Assembly (NCBI GenBank): GCA_016169945.1
Contig: JADLSH010000312.1
Coordinates: 124,001 to 188,000, forward strand
From: Trachythela sp. YZ-2020
Lineage: Eukaryota > Cnidaria > Anthozoa > Malacalcyonacea > Clavulariidae
Direction of reading: 5' to 3'
DNA: 64,000 nucleotides
Positions 1 to 11,189 of the stretch are shown piece by piece (position 1 is the first letter of the stretch; each line of letters opens with the position of its first letter). The position numbers and the translations under genes are program-made. The notes beneath the pieces were generated by a model. That model was not told the DNA's origin. It was given only the letters and a program-made list of their open reading frames with translations, and searched no databases.

Positions 1-1
1 A

Positions 2-1595
2 GGCAACTGGGCTTCAGTGGAGAACGCTGTCAAGAACTATGTTGATGCAGTTAAACATGGAGTTTATGTTTTTACAGGAACAGGCAAGTATAGAATTTTG
101 TTTCCATTCTTCCTTCCCCTAGGACCTCGCCTCCCCCCTCCTTTCACTGCAATCCCACAACTCGAAGCTACGAATTTTTAAGTTCCTCACACCGTAACAA
201 AACCATACAAGGCCCTAAACCAGAGGTAGTGGAAGTGGTGCATGCCCCCTCCGAAGATTGGTTAAGATCCTAAGTCTCAATGGCTTCCCTCGTGCATGTT
301 GAAACAATGTTTCGTTGACTGAAATTCATTATTGCATATATTTACGTTTGTTTGGATGGAAAAATATGCATCGGCGACGTGCGGTGTGACAGAACTGGTG
401 CTAGGCAAAGAAGCAACAAATACGCTGTTAGCCCTGGCCAATAAATATTTGCCAATTGGTGACCTAACGTTTTAAATATCGGAACAGGTGTAAAAAGAAA
501 ATTTCAACGTGTATAAAAGGCATTTATCTGGGGAAAATACTATAAAGACAGATGCAGTTTCAGTTTGAAAACATTCAAATTTGAAAATGACATATTCAGA
601 AACGCTTGAAAACAACACTGTGCCCATAGTTTTTGCTAGGCTAAGCATGATTTGTAGTCGGGGACAAAGTATAGGGTCGGGAACAGTTAAGAAGAAAACG
701 TGTGGCTCCGCTAGCCTCTGTATATCCTCCAGTGTATGTAAACCAATAAGCACGATTGAGGAGACCACACCTGCTAGCAGAACAGAAGCGCACAAATCAT
801 CATTACAGTAACTTCATTTGATCATGTCCTGTCACTCCTATGTAAACACAATTGAAGCGTCTACGTAAAAACCCAGGGTCTTGTTGCCTTGGGCCACAGT
901 ATGAGAATGAAAATCATGAAGATCCCATGTACTGTAGGTTTGTTAGTGATTATGAGATCTCAACAATCCAAATTCCTAACGGGATTTGAACACTCATGTG
1001 TTTGAACAACGAATGACCAAAAATTCCAGACACTGTTTGCTTTGTTCTAAAACAATGAAAAAATAATTGAATAGGAATTAAAAAAAATATTTGTAAGAAA
1101 GCCTCGGAACAAAGCATTGTTTTATTTATAGCATACTTTGGGTAAGTTAAGTGAGTATATGGGGGCTCTGCAGTCAGCACCATTTTCACCGACATGGACT
1201 GCTGTAGTTTTAATTTCACATCTACTTCTCATTCTTTAGCGGGAAAAGCCACATACTGGGAATGGGCCAGGAGGTGGACACATAAAGTTGGGAAGATCAC
1301 CGCCCCTAAATATTTCTGGAAAGCTGTGTGTGATCCTGTTTCAAAACAATCTATCGTTTTTATTGCCGAAAACAATATCGACGAGACCTCGACTACTAAA
1401 GTAACGAGTGGTACCTGTTTAGGGAGCCCAATGACAAAGGCAAAAGGTGTGGTTCAGTGCGAAAGTGTGTCCCAGGCAACTTCAAAATGGTTCCGAAACT
1501 GGTGGCACGGTTTTAAATTTCCTGGCTTTGACGCGACCAACTGTGGTACTGACACCGTGGGAGCATTTCTGAATAGATATCTCAAGTTCAATTAG
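2..1595 (+). CDS. DNA/RNA non-specific endonuclease, C-terminal part (exons 2-83 and 1240-1595)
   Basis: Two exons encode the C-terminal part of a secreted or organelle-type NUC1/endonuclease-G-like nuclease that cleaves DNA and RNA without sequence preference. Exon 2-83 reads GNWASVENAV...VYVFTGTG, which fits the Asn-x-x-x-x-Glu metal-binding helix and following strand of the family. Exon 1240-1595 continues in frame (phase 1) with KATYWEW, then APKYFWKAVCDP and FIAENN, the conserved C-terminal strands, and ends at TAG 1593-1595. The DRGH catalytic motif must lie in exons left of the window. The exon join, frame and motifs agree, so I take it as a real host gene. Family assignment comes from motif memory; an unrelated EndoG-like paralogue cannot be excluded. 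Confidence 0.75.
84..1239 (+). other. Intron with GC-AG borders
   Basis: The donor is AG|GCAAGT (GC at 84-85) and the acceptor is TTTAG at 1235-1239. Only this pair keeps the nuclease frame: the nearby GT at 88-89 would put exon 2 out of frame. The donor otherwise matches the consensus perfectly, as is usual for GC-AG introns. Several ORFs inside are chance. Confidence 0.55.
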
Positions 1596-1768
1596 AAAAA
1601 CAGAAATTGTAAACATAATCTATCTAAACATAGTTTCTTTTTACCATTTTCTCCAAGAATTATAGGTTCAGCAAGGAGATTATTTTAAAGTTGTTTTCAT
1701 AATTTGTGAGTGTGTTTCACCATAACCAACCCAGAAGACATGTCTTCTGGATAGTCTATGGTTTTACC

Positions 1769-1774
1769 AATAAA
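1769..1774 (+). promoter_or_regulatory. Candidate polyadenylation signal AATAAA
   Basis: AATAAA occurs about 175 bases after the endonuclease stop codon, a usual distance for a short 3' UTR. From here to about 2.9 kb I see no gene. Confidence 0.4.
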
Positions 1775-2522
1775 ATTCAAGCAGAGAGGAATGTGTCGAA
1801 AAAAATTATCAAATTTTATTTCTACCATGAAAATATTGTCTATGCAATTTGGGAGATTTTTTCCAAGGCAGATCTCCTCCAGACCTCTGATACACTTTGT
1901 AAGGGTGTTGGCCTTTTTATATGTCTTTGGTGTTTTATTCTGTCTAACTAAAAATGGTGTTATTACGATGAATCTCAAAACTTATAACTTTGCTTCTGTC
2001 GTAATTTTCTGCATAATACTAAAATTCCGAAGTGTGGGAGGGATTCTTTTCAAAACCACTTTAAAAACGGTTTGCGCACAAAAGGGAATGTTTAAAACAG
2101 ATGATAAATGTGATAGTCTACCAGCGAAAATGTGTGTAAAAAGTCAAGAAACAGAAGCAGATCCTCACCCCGCTGGACCTAACCGATCCAGAATCTGGAG
2201 TTTTGGTGGTCTGTACTAACAGTTCCGTTGATTGTGGTACTGAACATCTGAGTCGGTAGTAAGGCTGTTAGTCTATTGTATCTCTGAGAAAATTTTGTTC
2301 TATCCCCACCTCGCACAAAGCCACGACCACCAAGGCACTGACCCGACCAGAATCTGAAATAGCCTCTAAATGCCTCTTCAGAGCTACTGGTAGGGAACTA
2401 TTCTCGTAGTGTACAAATATGTAGTTTGATTTTGAGACAGTTTTCAAAATTTAAATTTTCCAAAACGCAAATGTTCGTTCCTGCTATTGTAAAGCATGCT
2501 GGGAAAAATGGTTATTCTTCCA

Positions 2523-2550
2523 TTTTTCGCGCGAAATGGCGCGCGAAAAA
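2523..2550. repeat. CpG-rich perfect hairpin
   Basis: TTTTTCGCGC (2523-2532) and GCGCGAAAAA (2541-2550) are perfect inverted arms around an 8-base loop. It stands out in an otherwise AT-rich, gene-free stretch (1775-2900). Confidence 0.6.
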
Positions 2551-2900
2551 TGTGTACTTTACACGAAGCTATATTTTTTAACTTGCATGCTTTAAGTTTC
2601 GCTCGAAAGACTGGTTCAAAAGTTATATTTTTAGCAGAGGTTATCAGGACTCTAAAACGTAAGTTTAAGCGAAAGCTATTCGACAATTCACGAGAAAATT
2701 GCTTTCGAATTGACACAGGAGTGAAGCAAATTTGGCAAAAACCTGGCTTTGAACACTGCTCTGTCGCACGTTTTGAAGTAAATAAAATTATCGGTAAGGG
2801 CACTGTAAACAATTTACACCTTCAAATGGAGTTCTGTAACAAAGGAATCTATATTTATTGTATTTATATATTTTTGACTGCTTGATTCCCATAAGCGCAC

Positions 2901-2993
2901 GAGGCGGGGGAGGGGGTGGGGGATGGGTAGGAGGCGGGGGATGGGTAGGAGGCGGGGGAGGGGTAGGGGGTGGGTGGCGGCGGCAGCACCCCC
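2901..2993. repeat. G-rich minisatellite, potential G-quadruplex
   Basis: Imperfect repeats built from GAGGCGGGGG and ATGGGTAG give at least eight runs of three or more G on the plus strand. ORFs across it are proline or glycine runs caused by the repeat and are not genes. 2994-3590 shows no other feature. Confidence 0.75.
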
Positions 2994-3590
2994 AATATTG
3001 ACAGAAATGGTAAAGTCGGGCAAATTTTACTCGAGAGTTGGGCAATTTGGTCGTATGTCATGACGTCATGTCATACAATAAATAGCATAAATTTTAATCT
3101 GAATATAATTTACAAAGGTTTTTAACTATATAACTGGGGAGCTTGATATTTCCCTCAACTTTTTAACGTTTATTTCCTGCTTTTTGACCAGTTCGACGGT
3201 TTGTCGATAATCACGATATCCGAATTGAATAAGAATTGAGGGCTCTCAATAAGGTTTTTTTAAAAACAGGATTTTCCATAACTTTAGGGATTTCTTTAGG
3301 AATTTATGCAATTAAAAAGAATAGAAGATTGACTATTAGTTAGTTGATAATTTGAACTGATTTATGTACTTGTTAGACAGTTTTAGCTACCCAGAAATGC
3401 AGGAAATGGCGTTTCTGTGACCCCCATTTTTTCAAAGATTTTCCGGGGTTCACATCTGGACTACGGATACCCCAACAAAAGTTAAAATCACATGTGCCTA
3501 GTCGGTCTGATTTTCTTAGAGATTTAAAGTTATGGTTTCCCTTCCATCTCGCTCCTTCAGGCAAACCTAAACGGTCCGCATTTTGTTGAT

Positions 3591-4112
3591 TTGCTTGCAA
3601 ACCTTCACTGGAACCCCTTAGAAGTAAGACGCAACTACTTGAAATCCGTCTTTATGTATAAAATTCTTAACGACCACACCGCAGCCAACCTAATGGAATC
3701 TTTCCGATTAAATAATGAAAGTGATAATACCTACGATCATAGAAATAGGAAACTGATTTGGCACGAATTCCTTTTCCTAATGGAAAAGGAATTCGGCAAA
3801 AGATACTTCAATTATACTGGGGCTGTACTTTGGAATAATCTACCCTATGACGCAAAAATTGCTCCATCTTTAAGTTATTCTAAAACGACGGTCAATCAAA
3901 GAATGACTTGAAACTGGCTTGTCCTTTTTCATTTTCCCAATGGAATATCTGTGTTATAGAAGTGCTGCATCTTGTAGTTTGTAGTATGTTGTTACGTATC
4001 ATAATCATGTATTTTTTTTATCTGACCACGCCCCTCATTGAAATCAGCTTATAAGTTGTTGAGGCTAGCGTGCCTAAATAAAGTTTGTATGTTTGTATAT
4101 GTATGTATGTAT
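3591..4112 (+). pseudogene. LINE (CR1/L2-like) 3' end, reverse transcriptase C-terminus
   Basis: The reading frame 3591-3911 matches the conserved tail of CR1/L2/Rex-type LINE polymerases: LHWNPLEVRR, then FMYKILN, a YDHRN box and YTGAVLWNNLPYDA near the end. The reverse-transcriptase core is missing, so this is a 5'-truncated copy, the usual outcome of target-primed reverse transcription. The 3' UTR runs to an AATAAA at about 4077 and ends in a TGTATG/TATG microsatellite, typical of LINE tails of this group. No function is expected now. Confidence 0.75.
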
Positions 4113-4133
4113 GATCGCTTGGGTAGCGCGCAG

Positions 4134-4229
4134 AGGTTCTACGACAATATGTCTTGTAAGGATTTGGGTCTTCCTAGTGGACGTGGGATCAGATCCTTTG
4201 TAAACGCGTACGAAATGGGACAGTTCAAG
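4134..4229 (+). other. Candidate coding exon, unidentified
   Basis: A 32-codon open stretch lies between a CAG acceptor (4131-4133) and an AAG|GTAAAT donor at 4230, phase 0 at both ends. It reads RFYDNMSCKDLGLPSG followed by a hydrophobic and basic segment. It is GC-richer than its surroundings and looks like protein, but I do not recognise it and see no partner exon. It could be a stranded exon or chance. Confidence 0.25.
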
Positions 4230-4257
4230 GTAAATCCGGCAGGCGAATCCGTATGAA

Positions 4258-4648
<391 letters not shown>

Positions 4649-4655
<7 letters not shown>

Positions 4656-5073
4656 CATCCGCGACGTACACTTCGCACGAGACACCGTCATAGAAATGTA
4701 TAGCTTCTTTCCGAATTGTGGCCACAATATACTCGGGCGTCGGTTGCACGCGCCACGAATACGGTAGAGGATCGGTCAGCTTCCGCTGCTCTTTAAATGC
4801 CAGCATGTATTTACCAACAGCGTCGAGAACATGTGTTGGGGAGGCACGGGATGTCGCAGATGGACTAACGGTGGTGTGGAACTGGCAAGGTAGTGGTACT
4901 TGGAGAGCGAAGTTGCGCTTAGCCTTTGTAAATATGTCGAATGGTTTGCGCGTGGATCTCGGATCGGGCACAGTGCATAGGTCTGGTGTTAAAGTCAGGG
5001 CTTTTTCCGATGGCTCGTCAGTTTCCTCCCGGCTATCATGATAACTGAAATAGAGAGTGGTGAACGGGTTCAA
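4649..5073 (-). CDS. Unidentified ORF cut by the microsatellite
   Basis: This minus-strand frame of 141 codons is clearly GC-richer than the flanking DNA and has a protein-like composition: a basic-acidic middle (FTKAKRNFALQVPLP), then LDAVGKYMLAFKEQRKL and a C-terminal IRKEAIHFYDGVSCEVYVAD. The stop is reached only just before the tetranucleotide tract begins, so the true C-terminus was probably lost to repeat growth. There is no signal peptide or membrane segment. I do not recognise the family. It may be a single-exon piece of a mobile element or a host exon. Confidence 0.35.
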
Positions 5074-5384
5074 AGTATCGTGATATTTTACGTGCTATTT
5101 GCGAACATTAATTTGTGATAGGGTTTTGGTAAATTTCTCATTAACTAGTCATTGAGCTGGTGTGCATATTAGGGTAATTTGATATTTCACTGAAAAATGG
5201 CAATATTTTCTGTTTTAGCATTTGTGGAATCTTGTCCCAAAGTACACACAGTGATATGTTAAATTTTTACGATCACCAGGATTGCATCATGCATGTTCTA
5301 CAGAACAGGTGTGTGTTATCTAGTACCTGATGATAATGCTTGTATGTAGAAAATTACCATTGTGGCCTGAAATAACATCATACA

Positions 5385-5800
5385 TACACATACATATTTA
5401 TTAATTGACATTCCCAGTAACTCCTAACGGACTTTTCAATGACAAATTACATAAAATTTAAAAAGTACACTAAAGATTAAATATAAATATTATTTACAAG
5501 TGAGGTATTTACGAGTTATATAGACAATGTACTGATTTAAAAACACCTAGATCACTAATGGATTTTAATTGTGTGTCCAGAGCGTTCCATATTTTAGTTC
5601 CTCTACATTTACAACATCTTTGGCCACTCGATGTCCGATATTTTGGGATATCGAAATCTTTATTATTTCTAGTAACACGATCATGAATTTGATTTCTCTG
5701 CTCAAACTTGTGAGAAAGGTATAAAGGTGATTGATAATTTATGCATTTGTACGTTAATACAGCATCTCTGTACAGCAAATGTTCTCACGGAGGATTCCGA
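5385..5800 (-). pseudogene. LINE 3' end, minus strand
   Basis: Frame 5509-5778 reads as the C-terminal tail of a CR1/L2-type LINE polymerase: AVLTYKCINY, SPLYLSHKFEQR, a TRNNKDFDIPKYRT box and GTKIWNALDTQLKS. The 3' UTR runs left and ends in a TATG-type repeat near 5385. Only about 400 bases remain; the 5' part is absent. It is of a different lineage from the copy at 3.6 kb, judging by the divergent tail. From 5.8 to 6.9 kb I see nothing that I can support. Confidence 0.7.
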
Positions 5801-6890
5801 TTTATTCAGCTATGGTTGTAAAGAGGTATGCACTTTGCCCTTGCTGTAGTTATTTGCCCAACACCAGATCCAAATATGGCAAGCCTACACAACATCCTTA
5901 GGGGCCGTCGACAAACAGATTTTGTTTAAACTTGCCGCCCCCTAGCCCATCACAGACCAGTCAGTTTTTGTCCTGTGTTTATTTTCGATCTTTGCTATCC
6001 CCCCTATTGTGGAACAAGTCTGTGATTGTGAGGGCCCCTTACCTCCAATTAGGTGCTTACTCACTATGTGATTGCAGAGTTGGTCATTGTGATATATGAT
6101 TTGCACCTCAGTAAATCTATTGAAATTTACAAGGTATTGGACAGATAGTGTTTACATGTTGGGATCCAAGTGTCGGACGAATAACCACTTCCTAAAAAAG
6201 TTTGCCCAAAACATTGTGTAACAAGACCCACACATACTATGTGTGATTACACCATGTCAGTGTTACTCAAACTGAGAAATTCTTCAGTCTTCATGACTGG
6301 CCTGACCCATTCTCCATTTTTCTGGTTGACTTATATGGTAGGTGCATATTCACCTACACGCCAGGCCTTTTGGTGGAAATGAAACGGTGGCTTACACAGG
6401 AACTCATATATGGCTAAATTGTTAGTCACCTAATTTTTGGGAGTTATTAATTATATTCTGAATAGCTACATACGGAATATAAATTATCTTTTGTGATTCT
6501 TACAGATATTTGTAAAGGCCAAGTTAAGTGGTGTTGGAAACCATTTTGTGGCTCAGCAAATTTTCGATTGTTTGAAATTAACTTTCGAACAATTTCAAAA
6601 AATTTGCATTACAGCTGGGTGTGATTAGGAATGTTAAAGGGATTGGAATCCAGAGAGCATATGCTTTGGTTTGTGGAAATCATCTACTTTTGAAGATCTG
6701 GTAAGAAGGGGCACCAAAAGATTACGAAGAGCATTTTTTCAAAGTTTTAGCTGTTTTTAACCATCAAACAGTTTTTTGCATTAACAAGATGAAATGTGAA
6801 GGCCAAAAGGCATTCTGTCTAGTGGCATTCTGTACTGACAGTTCACATCTGTTCTTTCAAAACACCTGTATATTTCAACAATAAGATTGT

Positions 6891-7026
6891 ATGAATGTAT
6901 GTATGTATGTATGTATGTATGTGTGTATGTATGTATGTGTGTATGTGTGTTTGTGTTTGTGTTTGTGTTTGTGTTTGTGTTTGTGTTTGTGTTTGTGTTT
7001 GTGTTTGTGTTTGTGTTTGTGTTTGT
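6891..7026. repeat. Microsatellite (GTAT)n then (TTTGTG)n
   Basis: A TATG tetramer run passes into about 12 copies of TTTGTG. The ORF across it (Cys-Leu repeats) is a repeat artefact. It abuts the inferred outer end of the Gypsy LTR at 7024. Confidence 0.95.
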
Positions 7027-7102
7027 TAACTACGTTTCGTTTCTGTAAAATACGTAGTTTACCCTTTACTGTTCGATTAAAGAATAGTTCGGATGGTGCT
7101 AC
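7024..7102 (-). repeat. Gypsy LTR, outer part (cut by hAT insertion)
   Basis: On the minus strand this piece follows the LTR part at 14014-14272 once the hAT element and one copy of its 8-bp duplication are removed. It ends in ...TTAACA, giving the CA-3' end expected of an LTR. The total LTR would be about 330 bp. This is an inference, because the partner LTR is not in the window. Confidence 0.5.
7095..7102. repeat. hAT target-site duplication, left copy
   Basis: GGTGCTAC immediately precedes the CAGTAGCGTAGC terminus and is repeated exactly at 14014-14021. Eight bases is the hAT norm. Confidence 0.9.
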
Positions 7103-7674
7103 CAGTAGCGTAGCTAGAGGTCATGCTGGTGATGCCCAGCATGACCAAAAATTTTCCCAAAAATAAATATTCCTTTCCTCAAAATTTCTAATTCAAATCG
7201 TTTGGTTAACTAGTTTCCAAAAACTTTCAACCATTTTATTTGACGATATTCTCGCATTTTTTGGCAATCTTTTGCGATATTTTCGGGAATTACGTCATTT
7301 TATGCAGTATTTTGCTCATTTCGTAGGTTACCTAGCAACAAACATGGCCAATGCGTGTGAATTTTGCGTGTAAAGCTTATATTCTATGCATTTCGCGTCT
7401 AGTCATGCTCTCCGAATTCAGCATGACCAAGTAATATATTTTATAGTAGAAATACTCGCAATCTGATTGGATAACAGCATCTGAGCATGCTCAAACGCGC
7501 AGTTTCGCAACATCTAGTCATGCTCATTTTCGAAAGCATGACTTGAGCCTTCGAGAATTCTTTCCGTACGCTTGATTGCACAACTGTGATTGCACGAATA
7601 TTTTTATACAGCGAATGTTCGTTCAGTTGGTCAAGGTAAGTGATTTCACATTCTATTATTAAATTTACATAACA

Positions 7675-7872
7675 ATGGCTTCAGCAAGCGCGACGGCTTC
7701 TACGGAAGCAGATATTATAATCGATTTGTTGAAGAAACTTTTCTCTGTTCGGCAATCTGGCGAGCAAAATATAATTGTAAAGCAGCGGCCAATGCCAAAT
7801 TTACAAGCAACAACTGGAGATACTGGAGAAGGGAATCAATCACAACAACTACAAAGAACATACGAAAATTAG
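7675..7872 (+). CDS. Short ORF near the hAT 5' end
   Basis: ATG at 7675 opens 65 codons, rich in Ala/Ser/Thr at the start (MASASATASTEADIIIDLL) and Gln/Asn later. A good splice donor (CAAG|GTAAGT, about 7636) lies 40 bases upstream, so this could be a leader region plus the start of the element's own protein. There is no recognisable domain. The downstream part is replaced by minisatellite, so if it was the transposase N-terminus the rest has been lost. Confidence 0.3.
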   Translation: MASASATASTEADIIIDLLKKLFSVRQSGEQNIIVKQRPMPNLQATTGDTGEGNQSQQLQRTYEN

Positions 7873-7904
7873 TAAAATTGCAAAGTTTCGTCGCGAAATG
7901 TTGT

Positions 7905-8600
7905 AAAATGCGGTCATAGTGGATGACTAGTCATTATGTGGGTCATAGTGGATGACTTAGTCATTATATGGGTTATAGTGGTTGACTAATCATTATATGG
8001 GTTATAGTGGTTGGCTAATCATTATATGAATCATAGTGGATGACTAGTCATTATATGGGTTATAGTGGTTGATTAATCGTTATATATGGGTTATAGTGGT
8101 TAACTAATCATTATATTGGGTATGCTGTCTGTGGTTGACTAGTCATTATATGGGTCACAGTGGTTGAGCCTAATCATTATATGGGTCATAGTGGTTGACT
8201 TGTCATTATATGGGGCTGAGTCTAATCATTATATGGGTCATAGTGGTTGAGTCTAATCATTATATGGGTTATAGTTTAGTGGACTGATATATATAATATT
8301 TAATAACAAATCAGTTCAAAGTTTATCAGTTCATCATATATTGATTAGTCATTATATGAGTTTAGTGCATTCTCTTATTACATTTCTCTGCTATATGGGT
8401 TATATTGATTGAGTATAGGAGTTTCTCGTAGGGTTAACCTCTTTACTTCCTTTCTCGATGTAATTTATTTGTGTGTGCATCTTGATTAAAATATTATGTT
8501 ATGTTATGTTACTATGAGCCTCTTATTATATGGGTTATAATGGTTCTAGTAATGCTATCTGTTCTGTACTGTACGAGCGTTACTTAATAGTATGTGGGTT
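7905..8600. repeat. Minisatellite with ~29-bp unit
   Basis: About 15 diverged copies of a unit near GGGTTATAGTGGTTGACTAA followed by TCATTATAT. They are tight to about 8300 and then scattered (8338-8410, 8500-8600). No coding sense. Confidence 0.9.
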
Positions 8601-8703
8601 ATAAGGAGTAAATATAACTTGACCGTTTTTGAGATATTATCATGATATAAATAAAAAAGGCGCCCATAGCCGACGCCCATCCCACGGAGTAACCTCGACG
8701 TGG

Positions 8704-8922
8704 TTATGACGCCAGCCTCCCTCCACCGGGACTCCAGTAATAGTCGATGGACTTTGGCTGGTTGCATGGGAGGACAATGCACCAAGACCCAAACTTATCA
8801 CGTGCGCTAGCACACGTATTGATGCCACCTTTATAACTTTCGCCAGCCACGCACTTAATGCGTGTTGGCTCGTATTTAACCACGTTACCAAAATCATTTG
8901 AACGGAATGCGGTGCATGCCAT
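8704..8922 (-). CDS. Cysteine-containing 72-codon ORF inside the hAT element
   Basis: ATG at 8922 opens a frame ending at TAA 8704-8706. It has five cysteines and a compact, protein-like composition: MACTAFRSNDFGNVVKYEP, IKCVAGESYKGGINTC, FGSWCIVLPCNQPK. Base composition is near 50% GC in a 35% GC setting. I do not recognise the fold. There is no hydrophobic signal peptide. It may be an exon captured by the transposon, since it ends close to repeat DNA on both sides, or a small gene of the element. Confidence 0.35.
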   Translation of the reverse strand: MACTAFRSNDFGNVVKYEPTRIKCVAGESYKGGINTCASARDKFGSWCIVLPCNQPKSIDYYWSPGGGRLAS

Positions 8923-10118
8923 GTTGATTTTAATACGCATGCGTATGAATAAATACAGTACTTTTGTATAAAGCACGGTATTTTATGGTAAAGCATCATA
9001 TGATATGGCATAAAATAGCACGGTATGGTAAAATGGTGTGTAGTATAGAATATAACACCAAACATCTTTCATACGAGAAAGATAATTTCACAGTGAATCG
9101 ATCAGGATAGGATGGATAGGCCGCCACAGATATGACGCAATACTGAGAAATTAGGCATATTATAACGTCGAGGTTCTTGTTCTATTTTTTGAATTTAGTT
9201 GATCATGAAATCCCTATACTTAATTACAGTATATGCTAATGTAGCCAAATGGGCATTTTCAAAAATTAAAACTGCAGTTCTGAATCTACTTTCAGCAGAC
9301 GTCCGGACAATTTAATCATATCTTCTGATACGGATATGTCAGAAGACTCTTATTCTGAAACAAACTACACTATCTTCTAGAAACTGCATTATAATTTAAG
9401 TACGCGCGGTAATTATTGAAAACTAAAAAAAAGGGCTACACTAAACCTGTATGTAGTTCTGTCTTCCTTTAAGTATATAAACACTATAAGTAGGCGACAA
9501 GTCGATGACAGTAAACAGGAAAGGCGGCTTAAACCTGAGACTGAGTAGAAAGAAACCAATTGATACAAGTTTGATTTTAATAGTTTCAAGTGATCAAATT
9601 TCAAACACGTCCTGATCATTATACTAGATACATCAACATGCAATGGTCTACAGTGGGTTAGATAGAAATAAACGATTTACAGCAGTAGTCTAATAAACGC
9701 AGTAATATGTGGTGGAATAACAGTGTGTGAATGTAGATCTTGTAAAGGAAGGCAAATTGAAGTCTTATTCAAACCTGGTTTTACTTTAATATGGTGCAAT
9801 GATGGATCACAATGTTGAAACCAATCTGAGGTGCGTTTACGCTATTCCTTATTTAGATATTTATTATTAGTAGAAAATAATATTCATGTTTAAAGACCAA
9901 TGGCGTAGTAGGAATAGCTAGTAACAGTATCAGCACAGCTCGATCAGCGAACGCTCCTGTTTCGTGTTAGTTGATTTTGAATTACGCGCTCTTGGATTTT
10001 GAGATCAATTTCAAAGTCGGAGGTACCTATTATGTTGTCTATATATAATTATCAGTTACATTGGATTTCAGTAGTGTTACCAGGCAAAAGACAGTAATTA
10101 TAAAGAGGTCTGTCTTAC

Positions 10119-10304
10119 AATTGTATTTTGGCGCGAATGGGTCTTCAGTCAAGGGGTCAGTGACATGCGTTTTCAAAAAATCCTTGTAACAAAGTTTGAA
10201 ATTGCTTGGACTAAAAAATCTAAATATATTCTTGTAATTCTGGTTTAGTGTTTCGTGTAATGTTGTGAAGCATGAATCATAAGAGACTTCATCTGAGTTT
10301 ACAA
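10119..10304 (-). other. Candidate captured exon, 186 bp, phase 1-1
   Basis: On the minus strand a strong acceptor (TTTGGTTTCAG, ending at 10305) and a donor (AATT|GTAAGA at 10118) bound 62 open codons: VVNSDEVSYDSCFTTLHETL, then FRFFSPSNFKLCYKDF and HVTDPLTEDPFAPKY. Both borders are phase 1, so it could be skipped or carried as a cassette. I cannot name the family and see no neighbouring exon. 9.1-10.1 kb holds nothing else that I can support. Confidence 0.4.
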
Positions 10305-10606
10305 CTGAAACCAAATTATACTAAATGTACACTGTTACGTTTATTCCTATATGCCCTATGGGAATATGCGACTCAAGGCATCCTTTGCGACTATAAAACA
10401 ACAAATATTGTAGATTGTCTTTCGCCTAAGACTTGTATTGCGTATGCGATATTACCTAGAACATTCTAGGGGGGAAACCTCCCACATTACAACCCAGTTT
10501 TGCCTTAAGCGTAACATTAAGCTTGATTAGAGTATTATGAAGCAAGATCCACAACAGTGAACAGGCCAAGGCTTACACTGAATAGAGGCCCAATGGGTAA
10601 TGAAGA

Positions 10607-11189
10607 CAATACCAGACTGTGCTTGCTTGCGTGAATTTAACACACAGAAGAGACTGTTGCTTGCTTGCGTGAATTAACGCACAGAGAAGGCTGTGCTTGC
10701 TTGCGTGAATTTAACACACAGAAAAGATTGTTGCTTGCTTGCGTGAATTAACGCACAGAGAAGGCTGTGCTTGCTTGCGTGAATTTAACACACAGAAAAG
10801 ATTGTTGCTTGCTTGCGTGAATTAACGCACAGAGAAGGCTGTGCTTGCTAGCGTGAATTTAACACACAGAAAAGATTGTTGCTTGCTTGCGCGAATTTAA
10901 CGCACAGAGAAGGCTGTGCTTGCTTTTAACGCACATACCAGACTGTGCTTGCTTGCGTGAATTTAACGCAGAAAAGACTCTGCGCTTGCTTGCGTGAATT
11001 TAACGCAGAAAAGACTCTGCGCTTGCTTGCGTGAATTTAACGCACAGAAAAGACTCTGCGCTTGCATGCGTGAATTTAACGCAATGAAAAGGCTGTGCTT
11101 GCTTGCGTGAATTTAACGCACAGAGAAGGCTGCGCTTGCTTGCGTGAATTTAACGCACAGACCAGACTGTGCTTGCTTGCGTGAATTTA
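10607..11189. repeat. 37-bp minisatellite, left block
   Basis: About 15 copies of a unit near CTGTGCTTGCTTGCGTGAAT plus TTAACGCACAGAAAAGA. Near-perfect higher-order pairs (alternating TTTAACACACAG and TTAACGCACAG forms) show recent unequal exchange. Confidence 0.95.

Noticed and set aside
1697..2219. Overlapping ORFs on both strands after the endonuclease gene
   Set aside because: Composition is AT-driven, without motifs, and the region is the 3' flank after a good polyadenylation signal.
2788..3061. Proline-rich ORFs on the minus strand
   Set aside because: They are produced by the G-rich minisatellite in three frames at once.
6891..7166. ORF of 91 codons with Cys-Leu repeats
   Set aside because: It is a direct reading of (GTAT)n and (TTTGTG)n microsatellites.
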